This document shows, piece after piece, positions 6,588-15,300 of a stretch of DNA of 64,000 bases. The DNA is from Ammonifex degensii KC4. GTDB taxonomy: Bacteria; Bacillota; Desulfotomaculia; Desulfotomaculales; Ammonificaceae. Positions within the stretch are counted from its first letter, which is position 1. Each line of letters starts with the position of its first letter. The notes beneath the pieces were generated by a model, which did not search any database, had not been told where the DNA came from, and saw only the letters and a list, made by a program, of their open reading frames with translations. The stretch is taken from positions 1,297,501-1,361,500 of the forward strand of contig NC_013385.1 in assembly GCF_000024605.1 (NCBI RefSeq), in the 5' to 3' direction. Both the position numbers and the translations under genes were made by a program.

Positions 6588-8897
6588 CTACGAAGTCACA
6601 TCCAGCACCCGCTTGAGCCAGCGACTCTCTGTTGGCAGGAGGTCGCCGGAAGGGTACCGCAAGAACGCCTTTATTTTATCGGTTAGTTCGGCCTCGAGGG
6701 CGTATCGCCGGCAAAATTCGGCGGCTTTCTCCTCTCCAGCCAGGTAGCAAAAGGCCAGAAGAAAGCAGAGCCACTTCTTCTTGCTTCCGGATTCTGCCAA
6801 TTCCCGCTCCAGCGCCACTGCCAAGGAACTTGCCCGGCCGTAGTCCAGCCCGGGGAAGAGCCGGGGCCAGACCCCCATCTCGGCCAGCCGACTCAGGAAG
6901 AGGGGTACATTGGGCCCTTCAAGCCCCAGTTTGATTTCCTCCCACAACTTCTCGCCCGGCACCTGCTCGAGCTTCCCTTCCCGCAGAGCCTCGCGCAAGA
7001 AGCGGGCGGTTTCCCTCTCGATGAGGAAGTTGAGTTCGGCCGCCAGGCGCAGGATGCGCAAGATGCGCAGCGGGTTTTCCCGGAAGCTGTAGCTGTGTAA
7101 AACGCGCAGGAGACCGTTTTTTAAGTCATTTTGCCCACCGAAGAAATCTATCAACACCCCGAAGCGGTGGGGTGTAAGGGCTATGGCTAAGGCGTCGATG
7201 GTGAAATCTTGCTGGTAAAGCTCTTGGCGCAGGAGGGAGTTGGGTAAGGGATTTCCGGTGGCGTCGTACTCCAGGAAGGAGGGCTTGAGCTGCCGGAGGT
7301 AAAAGCAGAAGCGCTCTTCCAGGCAAAGTCTGCCATCTTCCACTTGAGCCGACTTGCCCAGCTCCTCGTAGAGCTTTTCCACCTCGCCGTCGGCGGCCAA
7401 GTGGTAAACCAGCCGTTCCCTCCCCAACAGAAGATCGCGCACACTCTCCCCGACGAGATAAATTTCCATCCCTGCTTTTTCGGCCAATCTCCCTGCTTCC
7501 TCCAAGAAGCAAAGCACGGCCGGGGGGAGGTGCTTGCGCAGCACGGTGCGCGCGTCCCAGCGCTGGCCCAGCGGGGAAAGGGGGAGAAAGAGGTAAGAGA
7601 AAGCGGGCCGGAAGTCCCGGTGCAGCGTTTTAAGAATATCCGTCCGGGAAACGATCCCGACCAACCTGTCCCCTTCCACTACCGGCAAACGCCCGATATC
7701 GTGCTGCACCAGCAGCGCCTGGGCCTCGCGCACGGGAACCTGGGGAGAAACGGTAACCACCTGGCGACTCATGTAGCCTTTGACTGGGGCGTGCTCTAGG
7801 CCGCTTAGTTTCGCCTTCTCCACGTCCCGCCGGGAGATGATCCCTACCAGTCTCCCTCCTTCCACCACCGGCAGGCCACTATGTCCGTAGCGTAGCATTA
7901 TCTGCCCCGCCTCGGCCACTGAGGTTTCCGGCGTGACTGTCTTCACCGGGGAAGTCATTATCTCCCCCACGGTAAGAGGTGGCCGCAACTGCTGGTTAAG
8001 CCATGCCAGAAGTTTGAGCTTTATTTCCTCAGGATCCGCCCCCTTAATAGCGGCCGAAGCGGCCTGGGCGTGCCCACCTCCGCCCAGAGAACGGAGGATC
8101 TCCCCCACGTCGATCTCCGGTGAAGCCGCCCTCCCCACCACGTAGACCCGGTCTTCCATTTCCACTATCACGAAGGCCACATCTGGGCGCTCTATCTCGG
8201 CCAGGCGGTGCGTGAGCAAAGCTAAACCCTCGATGAATTCCCCCACTTTGGCCTTGGAAAGCAGCACCTTGAGACCGTTGATGGAGTGTCTTTCGGCGTT
8301 GAGCAGGAGGGCCTTAAAGAGGCGCTTCTGCTCTTCGGTTAGAGGGCGTCCCAGAAAGTTGGCCACTATGCCCAGGTTCCCTCCCTTTTCCAGCAGGAAG
8401 GTCACCGCACGCAGGTCCCGGACAGTGGTGCAGGGGAAGAGCAGGCTTCCCGTGTCCTCATAAATCCCCAGCAGGAGCACCGTGGCCTCAAAAGGAGAAA
8501 GGGGTATCTTTTCCCTTTCTATTTCCTCCACCAGCAGGGTGGTAGCCGCCCCCACCATGGCCACCACCTCTTTAGACCCTCGGACATCTCCCTCTGCGGC
8601 CGGATGGTGGTCGTAGATGTGGATCTCCAGCCCTGGGGAGTTAAAAAGCTTGGCCAAAGAGCCTAGACGGCGGGCGTTGCGGGTATCTACCAGGATGAGA
8701 CGCCGCACCTCACCAAACTTCAGCCCCCGCGCTTCTTCTATCCCCAGGGCATCCTTGTGCAGGGCCAGGAAAGCCTCCACTCCCGGCGCGGCCTTGCCGG
8801 GAAGCACCATCCGAGCACCGGGGTAGAGCTTGCTGGCCGCCACCATGGCCGCCAGACCGTCAAAATCGGTCATCTGGTGGGTGGTAATTACTTCCAT
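6588..8897 (-). CDS. DHH phosphoesterase - CBS pair - tRNA nucleotidyltransferase-like fusion
   Basis: A 769-residue multidomain protein. Residues 1-300 form a DHH/DHHA1 phosphoesterase (HQMTDFDGLAAM, LVDTRN, IYDHHPA, then GGGGHAQAASAAI). Residues 310-430 are two CBS domains (VGEIMTSPVKTV and VKGYMSRQVVTV). Residues 455-769 follow the class II CCA/polyA-polymerase head and neck. Similar fusions include A-adding enzymes of deep-branching bacteria. Here the catalytic site looks altered: after VRDLLLGR the usual D-x-D pair is replaced (ERLVYHLAADG), and the RRDFTINAL motif reads QQDFTIDAL. tRNA 3'-end activity is therefore doubtful, while the DHH domain looks complete. The start overlaps the end of lysA by 10 bp. 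Confidence 0.85.
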   Translation of the reverse strand: MEVITTHQMTDFDGLAAMVAASKLYPGARMVLPGKAAPGVEAFLALHKDALGIEEARGLKFGEVRRLILVDTRNARRLGSLAKLFNSPGLEIHIYDHHPAAEGDVRGSKEVVAMVGAATTLLVEEIEREKIPLSPFEATVLLLGIYEDTGSLLFPCTTVRDLRAVTFLLEKGGNLGIVANFLGRPLTEEQKRLFKALLLNAERHSINGLKVLLSKAKVGEFIEGLALLTHRLAEIERPDVAFVIVEMEDRVYVVGRAASPEIDVGEILRSLGGGGHAQAASAAIKGADPEEIKLKLLAWLNQQLRPPLTVGEIMTSPVKTVTPETSVAEAGQIMLRYGHSGLPVVEGGRLVGIISRRDVEKAKLSGLEHAPVKGYMSRQVVTVSPQVPVREAQALLVQHDIGRLPVVEGDRLVGIVSRTDILKTLHRDFRPAFSYLFLPLSPLGQRWDARTVLRKHLPPAVLCFLEEAGRLAEKAGMEIYLVGESVRDLLLGRERLVYHLAADGEVEKLYEELGKSAQVEDGRLCLEERFCFYLRQLKPSFLEYDATGNPLPNSLLRQELYQQDFTIDALAIALTPHRFGVLIDFFGGQNDLKNGLLRVLHSYSFRENPLRILRILRLAAELNFLIERETARFLREALREGKLEQVPGEKLWEEIKLGLEGPNVPLFLSRLAEMGVWPRLFPGLDYGRASSLAVALERELAESGSKKKWLCFLLAFCYLAGEEKAAEFCRRYALEAELTDKIKAFLRYPSGDLLPTESRWLKRVLDVTS

Positions 8898-10195
8898 AGG
8901 CGCTCCGGCACGCGGTCGTGGCTTATGAGATCCTCCAGGGTCTCGCGCGCCACGATGAGATCCACCTCTCCTCCTCGCACCAGTACCATAGCGGGCCGAG
9001 GGAGGCGATTGTAGTTCATGGACATGGAGTAGTTATAAGCGCCGGTGGCGAAGACGGCCAGGATGTCTCCCGGCTGCGGGCGGGGGAGCTTAATGGCTGG
9101 GATGAGAATATCTCCAGATTCGCAGCACTTTCCGGCCACCGCCACCTCCACGGCCGGAGGCTCCAGCATCCGGTTGGCCAGCACTGCCTCGTAGCGGGCC
9201 TGGTAGAGAGCCGGCCGGGGGTTATCCGCCATGCCTCCGTCCACTGCCACGTAGGTCCTCACCCCGGGAATTTCTTTTATGGCCCCCACGGTGTAGAGGG
9301 TGATTCCAGCCGGGCCCACGATGGACCGCCCCGGTTCCACCACTATCCGGGGAAGGGGCAGTCCTTCTTCCTGGCAGGCTTCTTCTACTGCCCTCAAGAT
9401 TGCCTGCACGTAGTCTTCTATCGCCGGAGGATCGTCCTCCGCCGTGTAACGGATGCCCAAGCCCCCGCCTAGATCAAGCTCCTCCATCACCCAGCCCGTT
9501 TTGCGCCTTATAGAAGCGGCAAAGGCCACCATCACCCGCGCCGCTTCTTGGAAGGGCTCCAGGCGCAAAATTTGCGAACCTATGTGACAGTGCAGCCCCA
9601 CCAACTCCAGATGGGGAGAGGACAAGGCGCGCCGGACTGCCTCCTCCGCCACCCCAGTGGCCAAAGGAAAGCCGAACTTAGAGTCGAGCTGGCCCGTGCG
9701 GATGTATTCGTGCGTGTGGGCCTCTATGCCCGGCGTCAGGCGCAAGAGAATAGCTGGTTTTTTCCCCAAAGCCCGCGCCCTTTCCTCCAGAAGCTCCAGT
9801 TCGTAGAAGTTATCCACCACGAAGCGCCCTACGCCCAACTCCAAGCCCATCTCTATCTCTTGCAGGGACTTGTTGTTGCCGTGAAAGTAGAGGCGCTCGG
9901 GCGGAAAGCCGGCTTTCACGGCGGTATAAAGCTCCCCCGCCGAGACCACGTCGAGGTAAAGGCCCTCTTCCTGGCAGATCCGGCAAATAGCTAGAGTGAG
10001 AAGGGCCTTGCCCGCGTAGGCTGCCCGGTTGCCAGGACCCAACGAGCAGAGGTAACGTCGGCAGTTGGCGCGGAAAACTTCCTCGTCAAGCACGTAAAGA
10101 GGAGTGCCGTACTCGCGGGCTAAGTGTACCGTATCCACTTCCCCGATCTCTAGGTGGCCAACTGCGTTTACCCGCAAGGACTCCGCAATCCTCAT
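8888..10195 (-). CDS. lysA: Diaminopimelate decarboxylase
   Basis: A 435-residue PLP enzyme of fold type III that makes lysine from meso-diaminopimelate. The Lys that binds PLP is in AYAGKALLTLA at about residue 62. HCHIGSQI, the Gly-rich phosphate loop (LDLGGGLGIRY), EPGRSIVGPAG and the C-terminal CESGDIL...FATGAYNYSM are all present. Its ATG overlaps the trpB stop (ATGA), so the two are translationally coupled. No lysine riboswitch was recognised upstream of trpB. The start codon keeps the full N-terminal barrel region. Confidence 0.95.
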   Translation of the reverse strand: MRIAESLRVNAVGHLEIGEVDTVHLAREYGTPLYVLDEEVFRANCRRYLCSLGPGNRAAYAGKALLTLAICRICQEEGLYLDVVSAGELYTAVKAGFPPERLYFHGNNKSLQEIEMGLELGVGRFVVDNFYELELLEERARALGKKPAILLRLTPGIEAHTHEYIRTGQLDSKFGFPLATGVAEEAVRRALSSPHLELVGLHCHIGSQILRLEPFQEAARVMVAFAASIRRKTGWVMEELDLGGGLGIRYTAEDDPPAIEDYVQAILRAVEEACQEEGLPLPRIVVEPGRSIVGPAGITLYTVGAIKEIPGVRTYVAVDGGMADNPRPALYQARYEAVLANRMLEPPAVEVAVAGKCCESGDILIPAIKLPRPQPGDILAVFATGAYNYSMSMNYNRLPRPAMVLVRGGEVDLIVARETLEDLISHDRVPERLWK

Positions 10196-11557
10196 GCCTT
10201 CCCCACCCGCGGTAAGCTGGAAAGGGATTCTTTAAGCTTTTCTTCCGGCAAAGCATAGTCTTCCAGTTGGCCTTCCAGATAAGCGGCGTAGGCGGCCAGG
10301 TCGAAGTGTCCGTGCCCGCTGAGGTTAAATAAGATCACCTTCTTTTCTCCAGCCTCGCGGGCCGCCAGAGCCTCGTCTATGGCTGCTTTAATGGCATGCG
10401 CCGACTCCGGGGCAGGCAATATACCCTCAGTCTGGGCAAAGAGCGCCGCCGCTTCGAAAACCTGGCGCTGCCCATAGGCCCGCGCTTCCACGATGCCGTC
10501 CGCCACCAACTGGCAGAGCAAGGGGGGCATCACCGTGGTAGCGCAGCCCTCCGGCATGTATGGCCGGGGGGATGAAACCCCTTCCCAAAGTGTACATGTA
10601 AAGAAGGGGAGTAAGACCCGCCACATCACCGTAGTCGTACGTCCTTATCCCTCTGGTCAGCGTGGGGCAGGCAGCCGGTTCCACTGCCAGGAAGCGGATC
10701 TTTTCACCTTTGGTGAGACGGTCGGCCACCCAGGGAAAGGCCAGGCCGGAAAAGTTCGAGCCTCCTCCCACACAACCTATCACCACATCGGGCTTCTCTC
10801 CAGCCTTCTCCATCTGCCGCTTGCTCTCCAGCCCGATGACCGTTTGGTGCAGGAGCACGTGGTTTAAAACGCTTCCTAGAGCGTAGTTGGTATCTTCATG
10901 GGTAGCTGCATCCTCTACCGCCTCGCTTATGGCGATACCCAGGCTGCCGGGCGAAGAGGGATCTTTCTCTAGAACCTCTTTACCGGAACGAGTGCGCGGA
11001 GAAGGGCTGGGCAGAACTTCCGCCCCGAAAAGCTGCATTAAGATACGCCGGTAAGGTTTCTGCTCGTAGCTCACCTTGACCATGTAAACGGTGCATTCAA
11101 GCCCGAAAAAGCGACAGGCCATGGCCAGGGCGCTGCCCCACTGGCCCGCTCCCGTTTCCGTGGCCAAACGTTTTATGCCCGCCTGTCGGTTGAAGTAAGC
11201 CTGCGGCACAGCAGTGTTCAGCTTATGGCTTCCCGCCGGGCTCACCCCTTCGTGCTTGTAATAAATGTGGGCCGGCGTGTCCAGGTACTTTTCTAAGCGA
11301 TAGGCCCGAAAAAGAGGGGTGGGGCGCCACAGGCGGTAGACCTCGCGCACTTCTTCGGGAATCGGTATCCAGCGCTCCCGTGTCATCTCTTGCTCGATGA
11401 GCGCCGGAGGGAATATGGGAGCCAGATCCTCGGGCTTCACCACTTCCCCCGTTACGGGATGCAAAGGAGGCTTAGGAAGTTGAGGTAGGTCGGCCTGCAA
11501 ATTGTACCAGGCCTCAGGAAGCTCGCGCTCGTCTAGAAGAATCTTATAGCTCACCAC
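10192..11557 (-). pseudogene. trpB: TrpB2-type tryptophan synthase beta chain, frameshifted
   Basis: Two overlapping frames together make one full TrpB2 of about 454 residues. Frame one (11557 to about 10527) covers the N-terminus, the PLP Lys in [33 protein letters not shown] and HAGGLRYHG. Frame two (about 10522 to 10192) carries [20 protein letters not shown] and FNLSGHGHFDL. The switch falls at six G on the plus strand (10522-10527). Removing one base gives HGDAPLLCQLV, matching the HGMAPLVSxL of the family. The enzyme joins indole and serine, and TrpB2 often acts without TrpA. Either the gene is broken or the base count of the run is wrong. It heads a long minus-strand run with lysA. Confidence 0.88.
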
Positions 11558-11597
11558 TCATCTCCTCTCTACCGGTAAGGTTTTCGGTATTAGCCCC

Positions 11598-11627
11598 ATT
11601 TTACGCTACTTGCACCCTCGTTAGCAA
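11598..11627 (-). promoter_or_regulatory. Probable sigma-A promoter of the trpB-lysA run
   Basis: On the minus strand TTGCTA (11627-11622), an 18-bp spacer and TAAAAT (11603-11598) lie about 40 bp before the trpB start. The -35 box touches the end of a TnpB remnant, so the insertion may have changed the original upstream region. Confidence 0.42.
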
Positions 11628-11926
11628 GCTCGGGCTCCGATCTGCGGCGGAAGTTCGCGCCAGGCGGCAAAGGACTTGAACTTTGCCTTGAGCTCCGCCT
11701 CTGTCGGCCAGCGGTTCTCCTGCCTGAAGGTCTCCCGGCTGTGCCAGGCGCAGGAGTTCCAGATGCGGTTTGCCGCCAGCATGACGGGCTGAAAGACCGG
11801 CAGTACTTCCAGGCCCAGCGGGAACTGCTTGGTCAGCAGGAGGCGGTGGGGGTGTGACTTACCGCTCCAGGCCACGCTTCTCACCTCCCTTCTTCTGGAA
11901 TGCGGTGCTCGGGTTAATTGTAGCAC
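11621..11926 (-). pseudogene. TnpB N-terminal remnant
   Basis: An open frame of 101 codons whose C-terminal half resembles the beginning of an IS605-family TnpB protein (LTKQFPLGLEVLP, VMLAANRIWNSCAWHSRET, WPTEAELKAKFKSFAAWREL). It ends abruptly before any RuvC motif, so it cannot encode a nuclease. A seven-base-pair hairpin at 11956-11975 lies on its upstream side and could be the old left end. The match rests on pattern recognition of the N-terminal region, so confidence is moderate. If real, it is a decayed copy of a different TnpB subfamily from the intact element at 20.7-22.1 kb. Confidence 0.5.
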
Positions 11927-12087
11927 AAAAAAACCAAGCCGCCGTGGTCGATCCGCCCGCCTTTATGGAGGCGGGTTGTCTTTGCTTACGGTTTTATAAA
12001 AAAGCCCTAAGCGGCGTATGCTAATAGCGGCTCCGCTAAAACTCTCTCTCCCCAGCCAGCGGGGAAAACCCGCTGGATTCTTTTTTC
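11927..12087. other. Gene-free gap with hairpins and a terminator-like structure
   Basis: No coding frame is supported between the TnpB remnant and the diguanylate cyclase promoter. The plus strand holds a hairpin at 11956-11975 (CCCGCCT/AGGCGGG), a possible hairpin near 12011-12040 (AGCGG repeats around AGCGGCTCCGCT), and an intrinsic-terminator shape at 12058-12090 (CCAGCGGG, loop GAAAA, CCCGCTGG, then a T-rich tract). No plus-strand gene precedes this terminator. It could end a small RNA or be a relic of the insertion element. No known riboswitch consensus was recognised. Confidence 0.4.
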
Positions 12088-12090
12088 TTG
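12058..12090 (+). terminator. Intrinsic terminator-like hairpin with T tract
   Basis: A perfect eight-base-pair stem CCAGCGGG/CCCGCTGG with loop GAAAA is followed by ATTCTTTTTTCTT. It lies just before the diguanylate cyclase promoter, whose -35 box begins in the T-rich tail. There is no upstream plus-strand gene for it to terminate. Confidence 0.6.
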
Positions 12091-12117
12091 TACAGACAGC
12101 AAGCTTAAGATTATAAT
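12088..12117 (+). promoter_or_regulatory. Probable sigma-A promoter of the diguanylate cyclase gene
   Basis: TTGTAC (12088-12093), an 18-bp spacer and a perfect TATAAT (12112-12117) lie about 60 bp before the start codon at 12179. Transcription would begin near 12125. Confidence 0.6.
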
Positions 12118-12178
12118 AGACTTACAAAGTGTTCTTCCCTCTTCCAGCGGTACAGGGGGCAGGGGTATTTTTACTTTT

Positions 12179-14026
12179 ATGTGGAAACCAAAATCGCTGC
12201 GATCAAGGATCCTCGGGTTACTGGTATTAAGCCTTATAACCTACGCCGTGGTGGCTTCCGTAGCCACTTCGGCCATATTGGTGCGCTGCGCCGAGGAAGG
12301 AGCCCTAAGCAAGGTCAAAGCAGACCTCAACCTGGCCGAAGCCCTTATAGACTCTCTTTACCCCGGTCCCTGGGAGAAAAGGGGAGACAAGCTTTATAAA
12401 GGCGATGTCCTGATGAACAATAACCCCATAGTCAACCGGATAACTGCCCTCACCGGCGATACCTGCACCATTTTTCTAGAAGATGTGCGGATAGCCACCA
12501 CCGTCCCTGGTCCTTCCGGCAAGCCAGCAGTGGGTACCAAGCTTTCCCCCGAAGTGGCCCAGGTGGTCCTAAACGAGGGAAAAGACTACTACGGTCCCGC
12601 CATTGTGGTGGGCAAGCCCTATCAAACCGCCTACCGTCCCTTGCGCAACTCCAAGGGTGAGATCGTAGGCATCCTTTACGTAGGTACTCCTCAGGCGCAG
12701 ATAAGGAGCATGGTCTACCGGCTCCTGGCCAGCAAAGCCCTATTGCTGGTAGGACTTCTGGTAGCTCTGGGCACGATCACCACCGTCACTTTCGCCCGCT
12801 GGTTTTCTCCCCTGGAAGAAATCTCTCAAGCCCTGCGAGCAGTAGCGCGGGAAGACTACAGCCGGCCCCTTACTCCCAGCCGCTACACCGAGTTCGAAGG
12901 AATCATAGATGCGGTAGAGCGCATGCGTCGCGACATCAAGCAAACCTTTAATCGGCTCAATGACCTTTCCAACTTCGGCATGCGGGCCGCCGCCTTAGTG
13001 ATGGAACCGGAGGCTATCGAACTTCTGGTCCATTACCTCAAGAGGCTGGGGGTAGACGAGATAGTGGTGGTTCTTATCGATGAGAAAACCGGCAAGGGAC
13101 GGCTGGTAGCTACCTACTCCTCCGCTACCGGCAGAACGGAGTACTTCGGTGAGCAGTGTTCCTATCCTCCCACGCCGGCCCTTAACGAGGTAAACCTCTG
13201 CTACGTGGTGCGCATCTTGGCTCCTTACTGCGTCGACGACGTGAACGAGGAGCTAGACTGTCGCTACGCCTGCCACGTGAACCCGGAGGTGAAAAGTTAC
13301 GTTTGCTACCCCATGGCCGTAGGAGGCCGTACTTTAGGCTGGGTGCGGGTGGGGAGCCGGCAGCCTTACTTCTTCGATGCCGAAACCAAGCGGAGCATCG
13401 AGGGTTACGTCTCCATCACCGCCGCCATGATTGCCAACCTGCGCCTAAGTGAACTTAACCGCCGCCTGTCCCTAATAGATCCGCTTACTCAGCTTTATAA
13501 CCGCCGTTTTCTGGAGGAGTACTTAACCCACCAGGTAGTAGAAGCCCAGCGCCTCAACCGTCCCTTCAGTATCCTCTTCATTGACGTGGATCAGTTCAAA
13601 AACGTCAACGACTTCTACGGCCACGAAGTGGGAGATATAGCCTTAACTCTACTGGCCCAGACTATCAAGCAGAACCTGCGCGAAGCCGATGCAGTGGTGC
13701 GTTATGGAGGGGAGGAATTTATCGCCGTCCTGCCCGGTACTGACTTAGAAGGAGCAGCGCAGGCAGCAGAGAAGGTGCGCCGTGCCGTAGCGGAGACCCC
13801 TATATGTTTGGAGTCAGGAGAGAACATCTTCCTCACGGTCAGCATAGGGGTGGCTCAGTACCGTATCGGTCTAAATCCGGAAGAGGTCATCCAACGCGCC
13901 GATGAGGCCATGTACCAAGCCAAGATAAAGGGGAAGAACCTAGTAGTGGCCTACCATGAGGGCGAGAATAAGTTTGTAGTAAAAACTCCTAAAAATACCA
14001 ACGATGCTCCCCTTTCTCCTCACTAG
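12179..14026 (+). CDS. Membrane-bound diguanylate cyclase with Cache, HAMP, Cys-rich GAF-like and GGDEF domains
   Basis: A 615-residue sensor enzyme. It has a membrane segment at residues 12-34, an extracytoplasmic single-Cache-like region to about 185 (GKPYQTAYRPLRNSKGEIVG), a second membrane helix at 190-208 and a HAMP linker. A GAF-like region follows (about 265-425), then GGDEF (430-600). The GGDEF site is intact (RYGGEEF), and an inhibitory RxxD (READ) lies five residues before it, so product feedback is likely. The GAF-like part has five Cys within about 55 residues (NLCYVV, APYCVDD, ELDCRYACH, SYVCYP), suggesting a metal, heme or redox site. It makes c-di-GMP at the membrane. It is a lone plus-strand gene, convergent with and overlapping the next gene by 4 bp. 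Confidence 0.88.
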   Translation: MWKPKSLRSRILGLLVLSLITYAVVASVATSAILVRCAEEGALSKVKADLNLAEALIDSLYPGPWEKRGDKLYKGDVLMNNNPIVNRITALTGDTCTIFLEDVRIATTVPGPSGKPAVGTKLSPEVAQVVLNEGKDYYGPAIVVGKPYQTAYRPLRNSKGEIVGILYVGTPQAQIRSMVYRLLASKALLLVGLLVALGTITTVTFARWFSPLEEISQALRAVAREDYSRPLTPSRYTEFEGIIDAVERMRRDIKQTFNRLNDLSNFGMRAAALVMEPEAIELLVHYLKRLGVDEIVVVLIDEKTGKGRLVATYSSATGRTEYFGEQCSYPPTPALNEVNLCYVVRILAPYCVDDVNEELDCRYACHVNPEVKSYVCYPMAVGGRTLGWVRVGSRQPYFFDAETKRSIEGYVSITAAMIANLRLSELNRRLSLIDPLTQLYNRRFLEEYLTHQVVEAQRLNRPFSILFIDVDQFKNVNDFYGHEVGDIALTLLAQTIKQNLREADAVVRYGGEEFIAVLPGTDLEGAAQAAEKVRRAVAETPICLESGENIFLTVSIGVAQYRIGLNPEEVIQRADEAMYQAKIKGKNLVVAYHEGENKFVVKTPKNTNDAPLSPH

Positions 14027-14469
14027 GGGGAGAAGGCCAAATCCACTGCCTCCGCGGGGGTGGAAGCAGGTATAACTCCCGGAACGTCGGGGAAAGAGAA
14101 GGCAAGCCCTATCACCTTCTTTCCCCGCTTCAGCGCCAGAGCCACTTCGGAGAGGGTGCCGTAACCGCCCCCCACGGCGATGAGCACATCGGCCGCGCAG
14201 GCAATCACGGCGTTGCGGGCCTCACCCAGCCCGGTAGGCAGAGAGAAGGAGAGGTGGGGGTTACCTTCGGTCCGGCTTGTTCCCGGGAGGATGCCGATCA
14301 CCACGCCCCCTTCCTCCCGGACTCCCCGGGCCACCTCGGCCATCACCCCTCCTCTCCCCCCGCACAGGACAACCGCATTCCGCCGGGCCAGTTCCTTACC
14401 TACTTCGTAAGCCAAGCTGCCTATTTCCGGCGAGCACTCGCCCGAACCCACCACTGCCACGTAGCGCAC
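14023..14469 (-). CDS. TIGR00725-family Rossmann protein (LOG/lysine-decarboxylase-like)
   Basis: A 148-residue single-domain protein with the nucleotide-binding loops of the LOG-like superfamily. The motifs are YVAVVGSGECS at the start, LCGGRGGVMAEVARG at about residue 36 and AVGGGYGTLSEVALAL at about residue 98. LOG enzymes release cytokinin bases from nucleotides. Short prokaryotic members such as this one have no proven substrate, but nucleotide binding is a fair expectation. It is 22 bp downstream of rex on the same strand, and its last codons overlap the end of the diguanylate cyclase gene. Confidence 0.85.
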   Translation of the reverse strand: MRYVAVVGSGECSPEIGSLAYEVGKELARRNAVVLCGGRGGVMAEVARGVREEGGVVIGILPGTSRTEGNPHLSFSLPTGLGEARNAVIACAADVLIAVGGGYGTLSEVALALKRGKKVIGLAFSFPDVPGVIPASTPAEAVDLAFSP

Positions 14470-14491
14470 CTAAAATTCGAACCCCCGAACC

Positions 14492-15154
14492 TTAGATGTT
14501 TGGCTCCAGCCAAGTCGCCGGGTGGGTTTCCCGGAAGTTAAGGTAGAAGGTGAGAATCTCCAGCTTGATAGTGAGGTCGATATTACGCACTATCACGTGT
14601 GGGGGCACTCGCACAGCCACCGAACCGAAGGTCAAAAGGGCCTCCACACCGCTTTTTACCAGGATATTGGCCACTTCCTGGACAGCCTGCTGGGGCACGG
14701 CAATTATCCCGATGCGCACCCCGTGCTCTTTTACTACCTCGGGTATCTTCTCCACCGGGAGCACTTCCAGGTCCTGGATACGCTTACCTATCTTAAGCAG
14801 ATCGTTATCGAAGACCCCTACAATGTGGAAGCCTCGGTCGCGAAAGCCCCGGTAGGCGCACAGGGCGGTACCAAGGTTACCTGCTCCTACTACCACTACC
14901 GGCCAGGGATGGGTGAGACCCAGGATGCGGTGTAGATAGCGAATGAGATCTTTAACGTTATAGCCCACCCCGCGGGTACCGAACTCACCGAAGTAGGCCA
15001 GATCTTTCCTGACCTGCGCCGGGCTTACTCCCACCCCTTTGGCGATCTCCCCAGAAGATATCGTGGTAACTCCGTTTTTATCCAGCTGCTCTAAATAGCG
15101 GGAGTAAACCGAAAGTCGCCCGATGGTTGCTTCCGGAACGCGCAAGACTTTCAA
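14492..15154 (-). CDS. rex: Redox-sensing transcriptional repressor Rex
   Basis: A 220-residue Rex. The N-terminal winged helix ([20 protein letters not shown], then [14 protein letters not shown]) is followed by a Rossmann domain with [12 protein letters not shown] at about residue 87 and a C-terminal swapped helix. Rex senses the NADH/NAD+ ratio and represses fermentative and anaerobic respiratory genes when NADH is low. The start is a TTG at 15154 with AAGGGGGA seven bases upstream. It has its own consensus promoter in the gap before it. No clear Rex operator palindrome was recognised in that gap, so autoregulation is not claimed. Confidence 0.95.
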   Translation of the reverse strand: MKVLRVPEATIGRLSVYSRYLEQLDKNGVTTISSGEIAKGVGVSPAQVRKDLAYFGEFGTRGVGYNVKDLIRYLHRILGLTHPWPVVVVGAGNLGTALCAYRGFRDRGFHIVGVFDNDLLKIGKRIQDLEVLPVEKIPEVVKEHGVRIGIIAVPQQAVQEVANILVKSGVEALLTFGSVAVRVPPHVIVRNIDLTIKLEILTFYLNFRETHPATWLEPNI

Positions 15155-15242
15155 TTTTCTTCCCCCTTACACCTTCCAATCATCCGTTTTGCAAGGTGCT
15201 TGCTCTTTTTTCTTAGCTCATTGTGGGTACTTACGCTCTTTC

Positions 15243-15271
15243 ATTATAAAAAAGCTTTTTTTGCCTGTCAA
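15243..15271 (-). promoter_or_regulatory. Consensus sigma-A promoter of rex
   Basis: The minus strand shows a perfect TTGACA (15271-15266), a 17-bp spacer and a perfect TATAAT (15248-15243). The rex start lies about 90 bp downstream, leaving an untranslated leader of roughly 80 nt. This is the strongest promoter match in the window. Confidence 0.85.
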
Positions 15272-15300
15272 TGCTTTTTGAGAAAAAAGGTGCAATCCCC

